Assembly (NCBI RefSeq): GCF_017357405.1
Contig: NZ_CP071598.1
Span: 1 to 64,000 of the forward strand
DNA length: 64,000 bases
Direction of reading: 5' to 3'
From: Halomontanus rarus
GTDB lineage: Archaea > Halobacteriota > Halobacteria > Halobacteriales > Natrialbaceae
Of this stretch, positions 9,277 to 18,382 are shown one piece after another (positions within the stretch are counted from its first letter, which is position 1; every line of letters starts with the position of its first letter). Made by a program: the position numbers and the translations under genes. Below the pieces are notes generated by a model. That model did no database searches and had not been told where the DNA came from. It saw nothing but the letters and a program-made list of their open reading frames with translations.

Positions 9277-10212
9277 ACGCCGACACACGGGTGCGACCCG
9301 TTTGGCCGTTACGGGTCCGGCGCCGACTCGGCACGTCTCTCGAGGTGCCGATCGACCATTCCTACCGAACGGATAATTATACCTTATTGTATATTAACAG
9401 TGTATTCCATTACGATTATATAATGGCAGAATTGTCGTCTCTTCGCAGTCGTGATCGACGTCTCGCGGGTACGCTCTGGTTCGCATCTGTCTGTGGTCCG
9501 GCTCCTCCACAAATCCTGCGTCAGACCAGTGCGTTCCCCGATGATACTCCCATTCGCTCGAACCGTTGTCGTTCGACTTTCGATGTACTGAACATTACCC
9601 GCGACTCCGGTCCATCTATAGTTACCACTGGACGTTACTACACACCTAATCGCACGAGTGCTGTACGATCAGCGTGTAATCGTTTCGGGTGTTACTATAC
9701 TGTAACCGCCCTCACGTTCACCAGACGGGGTGGCAGCGGCTGACTGGGGGCAGTGGTTTTATTGTCGTACCGGAGCCGACCGACAGACATATTCTTTACC
9801 TATCCAATAGCTGTTTTCATCTATTTTCTTATACTTTGAACCCTTATGTATAGCAAATCCCTTCTCGCTCCATCGGCCAGTTGAGTAGACTGTAAGGTCG
9901 AGTGTGTCGGTGTATATGTACGGACGACCGCCGAATTCGATGCGGGCTCGAGCCGTAGCCTGGCCGTTTCTATCGTATCCGGGAGAGATTCACCGATTTT
10001 CGTTACAGTCGTACGTCTGTAATCCGGAATCTCCCCGTCACCATCCTCGAATCCATCGTTATCGGCATCAATTGAAAACGAATGTACAGATCGACCGTCC
10101 AAAACGAGTTTTCGATATCGCGCGCTTCGAACACTGGTGGGTGTGACTTCTTGGCGCGGTCCGCCCGAACGACGTTCCCGCTGAGGGGACGGGAGACGAC
10201 AGTCACGACCGA
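9277..10212. other. long intergenic stretch, no supported gene
   Basis: There are 936 bases between the decarboxylase and the first UspA gene, with AT-rich patches near 9366-9425 and 9780-9850. A reverse frame at 9821-10102 carries a short Asp/Gly-rich stretch reminiscent of a calcium-binding loop, but it lacks a start context and a recognisable domain. I cannot support a gene, RNA or insertion sequence here. Confidence 0.45.
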
Positions 10213-10671
10213 CTACTGGGTCACGACCGAGACGATGCCATCGAAGTCGAGAATGACACGCTGGGTCGTGTCTCCGAAGATCGCCTTCCCGGTCGGTGAT
10301 CGCTTCCGTCCAGCAATGAAGATGTAATCACACCCCTCGCGTTCGGCTGTCGTCACGATCGTGTGTGCTTCTTCGCCGCTTTCGACGACCTCACAGATCG
10401 GTTCGTAGTCGACGGTACGATCTCCCAGTTCTTCGGTGGCGATGTCGCGAGCGAACTGTCGACCACTCTCTTTGATGTCTTCGGTGGAGTACGAGACGCC
10501 TTCCACGTTGGCGATCGTCTCCATCGTCTCGAGGTCGTTTTCGTACCCGTCTTTGTCCATCAACGTGAGCAACTTGAGGTCGGCACCGACGCCGGCCGCC
10601 AGTTCACCTGCCTCGCTGATCAACGACCGAGCGTGATCTGCCGATTCGACTACGACGAGTGCGCGTTCCAT
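10213..10671 (-). CDS. universal stress protein (UspA family)
   Basis: A 152-residue single-domain UspA protein, a soluble nucleotide-binding fold linked to stress responses. It starts MERALVVVESADHARSL, the first strand and loop of the fold, and near the C-terminus has AGRKRSPTGKAIFGDTTQRVI, the version of the G-x2-G-x9-G-(S/T) phosphate-binding motif seen in many haloarchaeal Usp proteins. It resembles the UspA at 19317-19799 in length and motif, so the two are paralogues. A TATA-like box 25 bases before the start suggests a leaderless transcript. The partner pathway is unknown. Confidence 0.88.
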   Translation of the reverse strand: MERALVVVESADHARSLISEAGELAAGVGADLKLLTLMDKDGYENDLETMETIANVEGVSYSTEDIKESGRQFARDIATEELGDRTVDYEPICEVVESGEEAHTIVTTAEREGCDYIFIAGRKRSPTGKAIFGDTTQRVILDFDGIVSVVTQ

Positions 10672-10988
10672 AATAGATCACATTATCACGGGTATAAATA
10701 AATGTTGTGTCCAGGCCGACGTTCAGAAATTGGACACCGCCGTGGCCTCGAACACTTTCGACTCACTGTTCAGTCACTAACATCTTCTCAGAAATATGTC
10801 TACTTCTCTCTAAGTGGTAATAAAACAGATACCATCTGGGTAGCGTGAAACGGACGTATTACTGCGACATACTCCCTCTGAACGGGCTTTCCCTTGGCAG
10901 TGTTTTGTATCTCACTGTCTCCAGTGACTTTCGTCTGTACCCACCGTCTCGGCTTCGAATGCGACGAACAGTTCCGTCGGAGACGTCG
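10672..10988. other. intergenic stretch, promoter only
   Basis: There are 317 bases between the UspA promoter side and the 3' end of the SMC-related gene. Beyond the TATA-like element listed separately I see no coding sequence or repeat. Confidence 0.45.
10693..10700 (-). promoter_or_regulatory. TATA-like promoter element of UspA gene
   Basis: TATAAATA on the forward strand (TATTTATA read with the gene) is centred about 25 bases before the ATG at 10671. That spacing puts the transcription start at or just before the start codon, as in leaderless haloarchaeal mRNAs. Confidence 0.6.
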
Positions 10989-12938
10989 TCAGATTTCGGT
11001 GACGTAGTTGTGACCCTCGTCGAGAGCGGCGGCGTCCTCGGGCAGCAGCGCCACCACCAGACAGTCGACGTACTCCTCGAAGTACTCGACTAACTCGGCG
11101 ATCCGATTCGAGTCGATCGCCTCGAGCGAGTCCAACAGCATGAACGGGACGACGTCGTGGACGTCGTGGACGAGGTACCCTGCGAGGGCGAACACCAGGC
11201 CGGTCACCTCGCGTTCGCTCTCCGAGAGGTGCTCGATCGTGTCCTCGTAGGTCGTCCCCTCGTCGGTCGAGCGCACGACGTGGAGGTCGAACGCCGAGCG
11301 GTCGACCTTCCGGCGGCCCTCTCGAACCGTCTTCTCGCGGCGTTCGATCCAGATCCGCTCGATGTTGGCGTACTCGAGGATGGCGAGGATGGACTCCATG
11401 TGGTCGTTGAACGCGTCGAGAGCGTCGGTTTCGATGCGGTCGACGCGCGTGCGCAGGTCGGTCAGTTCCTCGCCGAGTTCTTCGCGTCGCTCTTCGAGTT
11501 CGGCGCGTTCGTCGACGGTGTCCTCGAGTTCGGCGATGCGGTCTTCGACCTCCTCGCGTTCGTCTTCGAGCTGTTCGATCTTAATTTCGAGGCCGTTGGC
11601 GTCGCGGTGGGCCTCTAAGACCTCGCTGTAGTCGGTGCTCTCGAAGGACTCGGCCTCGGCCTCGAGCTCCTCGACGCGGGCTTCTTGGTCGTCGTAGTCG
11701 CTTTCGAGGTCGTCGATGCGCTGTTGGCGGGCCTCGAGTTCGTCGTCGATGCTCTCGAGGCGGTTCTCGAGGCGTTCGAGTTGTTGTTCGCGCTGGCGGA
11801 TCTCCTTTTGTTGGGACGAGAGCTCGTCGATCTGCTCTTGGAGGTCGTTGCGCTCGCTGAGTTTGTCCTGGTGGAGCGACTGCAACCGTTCGAGGGTGGA
11901 TTCGATGCGGTCGCGTTCGACCTCGGAGCCGCAGGTCCAGCAGACGATTTCGCTGCCGTCGGCGAGCAGTTGGTCGGTGACGTCGCCGTCGTCGTCCTGC
12001 GTTCCGAACGAGTCGCCGAGATCGAGGCCGCCCTCGTCGAGGCGTTCTTCGTTGAAGCGGATGACGCTCTGGAGTTCGCTCAGCGTAGAGTCGAGCGAGC
12101 GCTTGCGCTCGCGTAGTTCCTGAACCCGGCCCTCGAGGCGGGCGGGGGATTCGGTGTCGTCGGTGTCGGCGTCTTCGCGTTCCTCGCTGATGCGCTCGCG
12201 TTCGCGCTCGAGTTCGTCGCGGCTCTCGCGTTCGGTCTCGAGGTCGTACTCGATGGACTCGAGTTCGCGGCGGGCGCTGCGAAGCTCGGAGAAGGTCTCC
12301 TCGAGTTCGTCCTTGCGGGTGCGACTCTCTTCGACGTCGGCGTCGAGCTCCTCGAGTTCGGCTTCGACCTCCTCGAGTTCGGCTTCGACGTCTTCGAGTT
12401 CGGTCTCGATGGAGACGCGTCGTTCTTCGAGGTCGGGGAGTTCGTTTTCGAGCTGGTCGAGTTGGTCGAGGCGGGCGTCGAGGTCGCGTTTTTCGTCCTC
12501 GAGGGCGCGGATCTCCTGTTGGATCTGGTCGGTGTCGATGGGGCGCATGATGAGCTCGCGGAGGTCGTCGCCGCGGCTGACGGCCCGACGTGCTTCGTTG
12601 GACTCGAGGAGGAACGCGAACAGATCGGCGAGTTCGGGATCCTCGAGGTAGGGGTCGCCGTCGTAGATGATCTGGCCGTTGCGCCGCTCGAGGTAGCGGG
12701 TGTAGTGGTCGTCGCCGAAGGTAAGGTCGACGCGGCCTTCGTCGGCGTCGCCTTTCAGGGAGGGGGTGTCGCTGCCGAGGGCGGCCATGATGGCCTGGAG
12801 AAACGAGGTGCGGTTGGTGGCGTTGCGGCCGGTCAAGACGTTGACGCCGGGGTCGAGGGTGACCTCGGTGTGATCGATCCCGCCGATGTTCTCGGCGGAA
12901 ACGTCGACCGTAGTTTCGGCTACGTCGGATAGAGACAT
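10989..12938 (-). CDS. archaea-specific SMC-related protein
   Basis: A 649-residue Rad50/SMC-like ATPase. The N-terminal half-domain has a variant Walker A (TGRNATNRTS, residues 36-45). Two long heptad coiled coils (about 150-330 and 345-520), very rich in Glu, Asp and Arg, flank a hinge with CWTCGSE near residue 332, a CxxC zinc hook as in Rad50. The C-terminal half-domain carries the signature LSESEREVTGLVFALAGYL and a Walker B region VVPFMLLDSLEAID. This is the architecture of the haloarchaeal ASRP/Sph group, linked in Haloferax to the rod-shape factor RdfA. No rdfA-like gene lies beside it here. A role in chromosome organisation or cell shape is inferred from family only. Confidence 0.88.
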   Translation of the reverse strand: MSLSDVAETTVDVSAENIGGIDHTEVTLDPGVNVLTGRNATNRTSFLQAIMAALGSDTPSLKGDADEGRVDLTFGDDHYTRYLERRNGQIIYDGDPYLEDPELADLFAFLLESNEARRAVSRGDDLRELIMRPIDTDQIQQEIRALEDEKRDLDARLDQLDQLENELPDLEERRVSIETELEDVEAELEEVEAELEELDADVEESRTRKDELEETFSELRSARRELESIEYDLETERESRDELERERERISEEREDADTDDTESPARLEGRVQELRERKRSLDSTLSELQSVIRFNEERLDEGGLDLGDSFGTQDDDGDVTDQLLADGSEIVCWTCGSEVERDRIESTLERLQSLHQDKLSERNDLQEQIDELSSQQKEIRQREQQLERLENRLESIDDELEARQQRIDDLESDYDDQEARVEELEAEAESFESTDYSEVLEAHRDANGLEIKIEQLEDEREEVEDRIAELEDTVDERAELEERREELGEELTDLRTRVDRIETDALDAFNDHMESILAILEYANIERIWIERREKTVREGRRKVDRSAFDLHVVRSTDEGTTYEDTIEHLSESEREVTGLVFALAGYLVHDVHDVVPFMLLDSLEAIDSNRIAELVEYFEEYVDCLVVALLPEDAAALDEGHNYVTEI

Positions 12939-13271
12939 GTACTGTAGAAGACGCTATTCGACTATAAATGTTCATTGTCCGTTCCACGCTCTCCGCGAAA
13001 ATCGGTCTCGATTCGTCTCCAGTAGACGGCCAACTGATACGTTCCGTCGGGTCACTCCCAGCGAGAAATAACACTACTATGACAGACTGACCGACTGGTT
13101 TGCTACTTCCCCAATAGTTTTAGAGTGGTCGCCCCTCGGGACGGGGTGAGATGCGGATCAAATTACAACGACACGACGACGCGGCTGGATTCCCGGCTGC
13201 TGGTATCCGTCTCGGCCAGATATCGACGCTCTCCAGACGTGTCAGCTCGCTCGAGGTGTGTACGTACCGTA
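12939..13271. other. divergent promoter region
   Basis: There are 333 bases separating the divergently transcribed SMC-related gene and ABC exporter. The reverse promoter is listed separately. On the forward side an AT patch (AGTTTTAGAG, about 13114-13123) may be the exporter promoter, giving a leader of about 120 bases that contains a short GC hairpin (about 13132-13146). The open frame before the exporter ATG is not convincing as coding sequence. Confidence 0.4.
12961..12970 (-). promoter_or_regulatory. TATA-like promoter element of SMC-related gene
   Basis: ACTATAAATG on the forward strand is centred about 28 bases upstream of the ATG at 12938, consistent with a leaderless or nearly leaderless transcript. 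Confidence 0.55.
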
Positions 13272-15158
13272 ATGGTTGACAGAAAAGATCTCTTCAAGGA
13301 GGAACGGGAACAGGTCGACTGGCCGATGCTTCGGCTGTTCAAGGAGTACGGGCGGCGCTATCCGGTGCCGGCGGGGATCGCCCTCGCGGCGAACATGGTG
13401 TCGCCGCTTCTCACGCTCATTCCTGCGTACCTGCTCGCGCTCGCGATCGACTCGCTGTTCACCCAGGAGACGGAGTTCAGCCTGCCGCTGGTCCCCGACG
13501 AGTGGCTCCCGGCCGAACTTCGCGGCCAGCTGATTCTCGTCTTCGCGATGTTGCTCGGCGTCTACACGCTGACGACGCTGCTGACGTGGGCCGGAAGCTG
13601 GGGCTGGGCGTTGTTCGCCGAACACGTCCAACACTCGCTTCGGACCGACGTCTACGACAAGATGCAGTACCTCGGAATGGACTTCTTCTCGGACAAACAG
13701 ACGGGGGAGATTATGGCCATCCTCTCGAGCGACGTCAACCGACTCGAGGGCTTTCTCAACGGCTGGGTCGGTCAGATTCTCAACATCGTAATGATGGTCA
13801 TCGGCGTGACGACCGTCATGTTGTGGTTTAACTGGCAACTTGCGCTCGTCGCGCTGGCGCCGGCCCCGCTCCTGTTGTTGATCAGCTACAAGTTCATCCA
13901 GAAGGTCAAGCCGAAGTACCGGGAGGCGCGCTCGACGTTCGGCGAACTCGCCTCGCGTCTCGAGAACAACGTCAGCGGGATCACGGTCGTGAAATCGTTC
14001 ACGACCGAGGCCTTCGAGTCCGAGCGCGTCACCGACTCCTCACAGGAGCACATGGACGCGCGGTGGGCTGCCCGCCGGTGGGGTGTCCGGTTCGGGCCGT
14101 CGCTGACGTTCATCACCGGCGCGGGATTCGCGACGGTGTTGTTCGTCGGCGGCTGGTGGCTGTTGTTCGACCCGCCGCTGTTCTTCACGGGAACGCTCAC
14201 CGTCGGTGTGCTCGTCATGTTCCTCCAGTACACTCGCATGATCCAGCAGCCGATGACCCAGGCCGGCCAGTTGCTCAACAACTACCAGCGGGTGAAGGCC
14301 TCGGCCGAACGCGTGTTCGTCCTGATGGACTACCCCGCGAGTATCTCCGAGAAGGAGGACGCGGTCGACCTCGGAACCGTCCGCGGACGCGTGGAGTACG
14401 ACGACGTGACGTTCTCTTACCCGGACGGCGAACAGGCGTTGACCGACGTGGACTTCGAGGCCGAACCGGGAGAACTGATCGGCCTCGTGGGTCCCACCGG
14501 CTCGGGGAAGTCGACGACGATGAAGCTCCTCATGCGCTTTTACGACGTCGAAACGGGAGCCGTTCGGATCGACGGCCACGACGTCCGCGACCTCTCCCTC
14601 GAGAGCCTACGCAGCTCGATCGGCTACGTCAACCAGGACCCGTTCCTGTTCACCGGGACGATCGGCGAGAACATCGCCTACGGGATGGACGTCAGCGAGG
14701 ACGAACTCGTCGCCGCGTCCAAACGCGCTCACGCCCACGAGTTCATCACTGAACTCGAGGACGGCTACGACACGGAGGTCGGCCAGCGCGGCGACAAGCT
14801 CTCGGGCGGCCAGCGCCAGCGGATCGCGATCGCGCGGGCCATCCTCAAGGACCCCGAGATCATCGTCTTGGACGAGGCGACGAGCCACGTCGACAACGAG
14901 ACGGAAGTCGTCATTCAACGCAGTCTCGAGGAACTGATCGCCGACCGGACGACGTTCGCGATCGCCCACCGGCTCTCGACGGTTCGGGACGCCGACACCA
15001 TCCTCGTCCTCGAGGACGGCGCGATCGCAGAGAGCGGCACGCACGAGGAATTGCTCGACGAGGACGGTCTCTACGCGAACCTCTGGCGGGTGCAGGTCGG
15101 CGAAGTCGACGCGCTCCCCGAGGAGTTCATCGCCGACGCGGCGATGCGCGACCGGTAG
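13272..15158 (+). CDS. ABC exporter half-transporter (MsbA/MDR type)
   Basis: A 628-residue fused permease-ATPase. Residues 1 to about 340 form a six-helix type-1 exporter domain (for example AGIALAANMVSPLLTLIPAY and LILVFAMLLGVYTLTTLL). The ATPase domain follows, with Walker A GPTGSGKST near 408, signature LSGGQRQRIAIARAIL near 509, Walker B IIVLDEAT near 534 and the H-loop IAHRLST. It should work as a homodimer, since one complete half is encoded and no partner lies nearby. The substrate cannot be read from sequence. The ATG at 13272 gives MVDRKDLFKEEREQVDW, typical for haloarchaeal members; the frame is open upstream but non-coding in character. Its last 30 codons are closely matched by a decayed fragment at 53680-53775. 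Confidence 0.93.
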   Translation: MVDRKDLFKEEREQVDWPMLRLFKEYGRRYPVPAGIALAANMVSPLLTLIPAYLLALAIDSLFTQETEFSLPLVPDEWLPAELRGQLILVFAMLLGVYTLTTLLTWAGSWGWALFAEHVQHSLRTDVYDKMQYLGMDFFSDKQTGEIMAILSSDVNRLEGFLNGWVGQILNIVMMVIGVTTVMLWFNWQLALVALAPAPLLLLISYKFIQKVKPKYREARSTFGELASRLENNVSGITVVKSFTTEAFESERVTDSSQEHMDARWAARRWGVRFGPSLTFITGAGFATVLFVGGWWLLFDPPLFFTGTLTVGVLVMFLQYTRMIQQPMTQAGQLLNNYQRVKASAERVFVLMDYPASISEKEDAVDLGTVRGRVEYDDVTFSYPDGEQALTDVDFEAEPGELIGLVGPTGSGKSTTMKLLMRFYDVETGAVRIDGHDVRDLSLESLRSSIGYVNQDPFLFTGTIGENIAYGMDVSEDELVAASKRAHAHEFITELEDGYDTEVGQRGDKLSGGQRQRIAIARAILKDPEIIVLDEATSHVDNETEVVIQRSLEELIADRTTFAIAHRLSTVRDADTILVLEDGAIAESGTHEELLDEDGLYANLWRVQVGEVDALPEEFIADAAMRDR

Positions 15159-15190
15159 CGATCGGTCTGTAACTCGGCCGAGCGCCGTAC

Positions 15191-15210
15191 CGCGTTTTAT
15201 CGTTTTTTCA
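15191..15210 (+). terminator. T-rich terminator after ABC exporter
   Basis: Two T-tracts (four and six Ts) lie 35-50 bases after the stop codon of the exporter. Archaeal termination needs mainly such U-runs, so this is a plausible end of that transcript. Confidence 0.55.
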
Positions 15211-15278
15211 CGTCCGTCCCTACCCTCGAGCAACGCGCGAGTCCCGGACCCGTATTTTCGTCACGTTCTCGATCCGGA

Positions 15279-15309
15279 TTTCGACTTCGACTTCGACTTC
15301 GATCTCGAC
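15279..15309. repeat. (TTCGAC)n hexanucleotide repeat
   Basis: About five imperfect copies of the hexamer TTCGAC in the space between the ABC exporter and the PL11-like gene. It is a simple slippage-type repeat with no coding role that I can see. Confidence 0.75.
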
Positions 15310-15385
15310 CCCGGTTTCGAGAGTGGGAGCGGAGCGGGAGCAAGTGCGAAAACCGCGACTCAATTGCGACTGCCACCGCGAGCTA

Positions 15386-16675
15386 CTACTCGTTCTCCGA
15401 GAGATGATCCAGCGGCAGTTGCCCGCCCGGATACAGCGTCGACGTCGCCAACCGCTTGGGTTGTTCCAGCGGGGTGCCGTCCGCGGGAGCCTCGAGACTC
15501 AACTCCTCGTTTCCGAACACGTGCGCCGTGTCCTCGTCTTCCTCGAGGATGACGACCTGTTCAGTTCCCGTTCCCAGCAGATCGCCGTAGACGAGGTAGC
15601 CGTCGACGGGGAAGGTCACGACCGGGTTCAGGTGGCCGTCGTAGAGCGTCGGATTCGTGTCGCCGCCCCGACGCCAGGCCAGGATGTAGTCCAACTCGCC
15701 GTCGTCCCACCCGGTGATGGGTTCGATGATGGTCACCCAGCCGCCCGGGTCGCGGTTCTCCTTACAGAGCGGGGTCCCGTCTCGATCGACGAGGAAGATC
15801 CCGTCTCGTCCGGTCCGTTCGGGAGAGCCGCGAACGATTCGATCGAGACCAGCGATCTGGAGGCCCGGAACGTCGCGTCGGTAGTTCCCCGGCGCGATGT
15901 GCTGGACCTCCCGCGGATCCCTGTGACGCCAGTGCTCGTCGCCGTACTGGTCGTAGACGTACAGTCCGCCCTCGCCGATGGCGATCTGGGGGTCGCCGTC
16001 GCCGTTCAGGTCGGCCACCCAGATGCAGTCCGCGTGTTCGTCGATGTCCTCGCAGGACCACTGTTCCGTGCCGTCGGTGTCCAGGAAATCGTAGCCGGCC
16101 ATCACTTCGTCCCGTCCGTCCCCGTCGAAGTCGAACGCCCACGGATAGTGGCCGGTGTTCCCTTCGTGGGTCCACAGCAGGTCGAAGTCCTCGTCCATCG
16201 CCCACACCTGACTGTAGCGATCCTTTAGGATGACGTCGCCCCGGTGATCGTCGCCGCCGCTCAGGTTGGCGGGAACGATGCAGTCGTGGGCCTGCGGGTC
16301 CGGCAGTTCGTGCTCGCGCTCGAGGTCGCCTGTCCGCCCGTCGAGCACTCGGAAGCGGTCGTCCATCACGCAGACCACTTCGTTTCGGCCGTCGCCGTCG
16401 ATGTCCCAGATCTGCGCGGGGAAGTCCGCCCCGTGGCCGCCGCCTCGAGGGTCCGGCTCGCCGACCTGCCAGCGGACGGTCCCGTCCAGGTCGATCGCGG
16501 TCAGCGAGTGCACCTGATGGGGATCGTACGTGGCGTCGATGTCGTCGCCCTGGACCAGCAGGAGTTCCACGCGTCCGTCGCCGGTCAGGTCCCCGAGCAG
16601 TATCTTCGGTCGCCCGCCGGCGGCGCTCGTGTCGATGGTTCCCAGCGAAACCGGCTCCGTCGGTCGGTCGCTCAT
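15386..16675 (-). CDS. PL11-related beta-propeller protein, no signal peptide
   Basis: A 429-residue protein built of FG-GAP-type calcium-binding blades: DLTGDGRVELL, DIDGDGRNEVV, DFDGDGRDEVM and DLNGDGDPQIA, each typical of the eight-bladed propeller of rhamnogalacturonan lyases (PL11). It also has an HIAPGNYRRDVPGLQI segment like the HVGDFxPGxxGLEV segment of the true PL11 at 53970-55988. It is shorter than that enzyme (672 residues) and lacks the N-terminal domain and any signal peptide. So either it is a cytoplasmic lyase on imported oligomers or a binding propeller that has lost catalysis. It is the first gene of the carbohydrate locus from the left. Function is inferred from fold and context. 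Confidence 0.65.
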   Translation of the reverse strand: MSDRPTEPVSLGTIDTSAAGGRPKILLGDLTGDGRVELLLVQGDDIDATYDPHQVHSLTAIDLDGTVRWQVGEPDPRGGGHGADFPAQIWDIDGDGRNEVVCVMDDRFRVLDGRTGDLEREHELPDPQAHDCIVPANLSGGDDHRGDVILKDRYSQVWAMDEDFDLLWTHEGNTGHYPWAFDFDGDGRDEVMAGYDFLDTDGTEQWSCEDIDEHADCIWVADLNGDGDPQIAIGEGGLYVYDQYGDEHWRHRDPREVQHIAPGNYRRDVPGLQIAGLDRIVRGSPERTGRDGIFLVDRDGTPLCKENRDPGGWVTIIEPITGWDDGELDYILAWRRGGDTNPTLYDGHLNPVVTFPVDGYLVYGDLLGTGTEQVVILEEDEDTAHVFGNEELSLEAPADGTPLEQPKRLATSTLYPGGQLPLDHLSENE

Positions 16676-16819
16676 GCTGTCCTCTCTGGGTTCGGTCGGA
16701 TCGGTTCCTGTAATGCGCCTCGGCGGTGATCGGTCGCAATAGTCGACGTCAGCATTCTGGCACTCTATCGACGAATAGTGGCTCCAACACGATATATCAT
16801 AATGATTGCAAGGCGGAAA

Positions 16820-16839
16820 CCCGCGCCTTTAGGCGCGGG
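16820..16839. repeat. left-end hairpin of TnpB element A
   Basis: A perfect stem with arms CCCGCGCCT and AGGCGCGGG around a two-base loop, about 100 bases before the tnpB start. Such subterminal hairpins are the ends recognised by the TnpA transposase in IS200/IS605 elements. Confidence 0.7.
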
Positions 16840-16941
16840 AGGAAGCCAACAACCCCTGCACGAACCACCCGCGATAGCAGGCCGACTCCCCCACGTCAAC
16901 CCGAATTATTATAAACACATGCTTCTAAATATGAAGTACAG

Positions 16942-18180
16942 ATGGTGGGAGAATCAAGCACTCGAACCGTCCCCGTCAAACTCGAGATGGGCGAGAGTGC
17001 CGCTGACCGTCTCCACCAGACCATCGACCACTTCCTTGACGCCGCCAACCACGTCGTAGACGTAGCGTGGGACCCAGACTGGAAAATCACCAGTAAACAG
17101 AAACTCCACGACCAAACGTACTACGACGTTCGAGACGACTCACCACTCCCGGCCAACCTCGTGCAATCCGCACGAAACCGAGCCGCAGAAGCCGTCAAAG
17201 GCTGTGTCGAACGGTGGAGGGGAGGCAAGAAAGCCTCGAAACCACACTTCACGTCACGGTTCGTCAGCTACGACGCGCGCACAGTCACCGTCAACGACGA
17301 CCACGCCACACTCGCAACCATCGACGGACGAGTGATCGCAGAGTTTGTCTTACCAGATGAGTCTCGTGACACACCCCACGCGGCGTACCTGTTCAACGAT
17401 GACTACGAGGTAAAGGGCGCGACGCTCCACTACGATGAGGTTGAGGTCTGTTTCTACCTTCACGTGCGGACAAAGCCCGCCGTGGAGAACGATGATACCG
17501 AAGAAGGCGATGCTAAGTACGTCTCCGTCCTTGGTGTTGACCTCGGTATCACAAACATCGCAACCACCTCAACCGGACGATTCTGGAGCGGTGGCGAACT
17601 CAACCACTGGCACCGCGAATACGAGGACCGTCGTGGTTCACTTCAGCAGACTGGGACTCGATGGGCACACGTCAATGTTCAACGAGTCGGTCGCAAACAA
17701 ACAGGGCGCTTCGAGCAGATGCTTCATACCATCTCGAACGAACTCGTGGAGGAAGCTCTTGAGAACGAGTGTACGCACATCGTGTTCGAGCAACTCACAG
17801 GTATTCGAGACCGCTTGCCGCACGCGAAGGCGGTTCACAAGTGGGCGTTCGATCGCTTGGTCGAGTACGTCACGTATAAAGCCGAATCCGAGGGCCTCGT
17901 AGTGAAGCAGATTAACCCGGCATACACGAGCCAGCGTTGCTCGAAGTGTGGATTCACTCACGAGAATAACCGCCCACACAACAACGGACAAGACGAGTTT
18001 GAGTGTTTGAAGTGCGGGTACGACGTACACGCGGACTACAACGCGGCGAAGAATATCGGCCTGAAGTATCTCCGCGACCAGCAAAAGTCTGGGCGCGGAG
18101 GCGCACCCGTAGGCGTGCGCTTGAACAGCGGGATGATGAACGTGAACGGCGAGTATTCGCCTACCGCCCTCAGCGGTTAG
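16942..18180 (+). CDS. tnpB: TnpB, RNA-guided nuclease of IS200/IS605 type
   Basis: A 412-residue TnpB (OrfB). The RuvC-like nuclease has all three acidic motifs: GVDLGITNIAT near residue 198, VFEQLTG near 280 and DYNAAKN near 370. A four-cysteine zinc finger (CSKCG...CLKCG, residues about 333-357) lies between the second and third. The N-terminal wedge domain with VKLEMGESAADRL starts the protein. Known TnpB proteins cut DNA guided by an RNA made from the element's right end. The copy looks complete and active-site intact. The C-terminal end (GAPVGVRLNSGMMNVNGEYS) runs into the right end of the element, where the guide RNA scaffold is expected. The start at 16942 has an AT-rich stretch just upstream. 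Confidence 0.93.
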   Translation: MVGESSTRTVPVKLEMGESAADRLHQTIDHFLDAANHVVDVAWDPDWKITSKQKLHDQTYYDVRDDSPLPANLVQSARNRAAEAVKGCVERWRGGKKASKPHFTSRFVSYDARTVTVNDDHATLATIDGRVIAEFVLPDESRDTPHAAYLFNDDYEVKGATLHYDEVEVCFYLHVRTKPAVENDDTEEGDAKYVSVLGVDLGITNIATTSTGRFWSGGELNHWHREYEDRRGSLQQTGTRWAHVNVQRVGRKQTGRFEQMLHTISNELVEEALENECTHIVFEQLTGIRDRLPHAKAVHKWAFDRLVEYVTYKAESEGLVVKQINPAYTSQRCSKCGFTHENNRPHNNGQDEFECLKCGYDVHADYNAAKNIGLKYLRDQQKSGRGGAPVGVRLNSGMMNVNGEYSPTALSG

Positions 18181-18235
18181 AACGGGAGTCCACGCTGAAT
18201 GCCACGCCCTTCAGGGCGTGGTAGCTTACTAGGTA
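18100..18235 (+). ncRNA. candidate omega-RNA region of TnpB element A
   Basis: By analogy with studied TnpB elements, the guide RNA overlaps the 3' end of tnpB and ends at the right end of the element. Here that is the GC-rich stretch from about 18100, including the perfect hairpin at 18202-18221 (arms CCACGCCCT and AGGGCGTGG). The guide would be read from the flank after about 18230. The limits are inferred, not seen. Confidence 0.4.
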
Positions 18236-18382
18236 TCGAACGTGACCAGAGTGCCGATCAAAATCGTTCACACACCACACACTACTGTACAGCCGTCGTG
18301 CGATTCGGTGTGCAGTGACGTTCGACGGTTCCTACGGATAGTACCGACACTTCTATATTTCCTCCCGGCTACCGATACCGAA

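Larger units (their letters stand above)
16805..18235 (+). mobile_element. TnpB-only IS200/IS605-type element (A)
   Basis: A single tnpB gene flanked by hairpins: left at 16820-16839 and right at 18202-18221. No tnpA (Y1 HUH transposase) is present, so it is a non-autonomous, IS1341-like unit. Exact ends are approximate, since such elements lack inverted repeats and make no target duplication. It sits between the PL11-like gene and the CE12 acetylesterase. Confidence 0.75.

Noticed and set aside
9821..10102. Reverse frame with an Asp/Gly-rich stretch like a calcium loop
   Set aside because: Only one loop-like stretch, no family resemblance and no promoter at the right distance; chance open frame is more likely.
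11340..12500. Repeated TCGAGTTCGGC-like units that look like a DNA repeat array
   Set aside because: They code the heptad coiled coils of the SMC-related protein and follow its codon pattern, so they are coding repeats, not an array.
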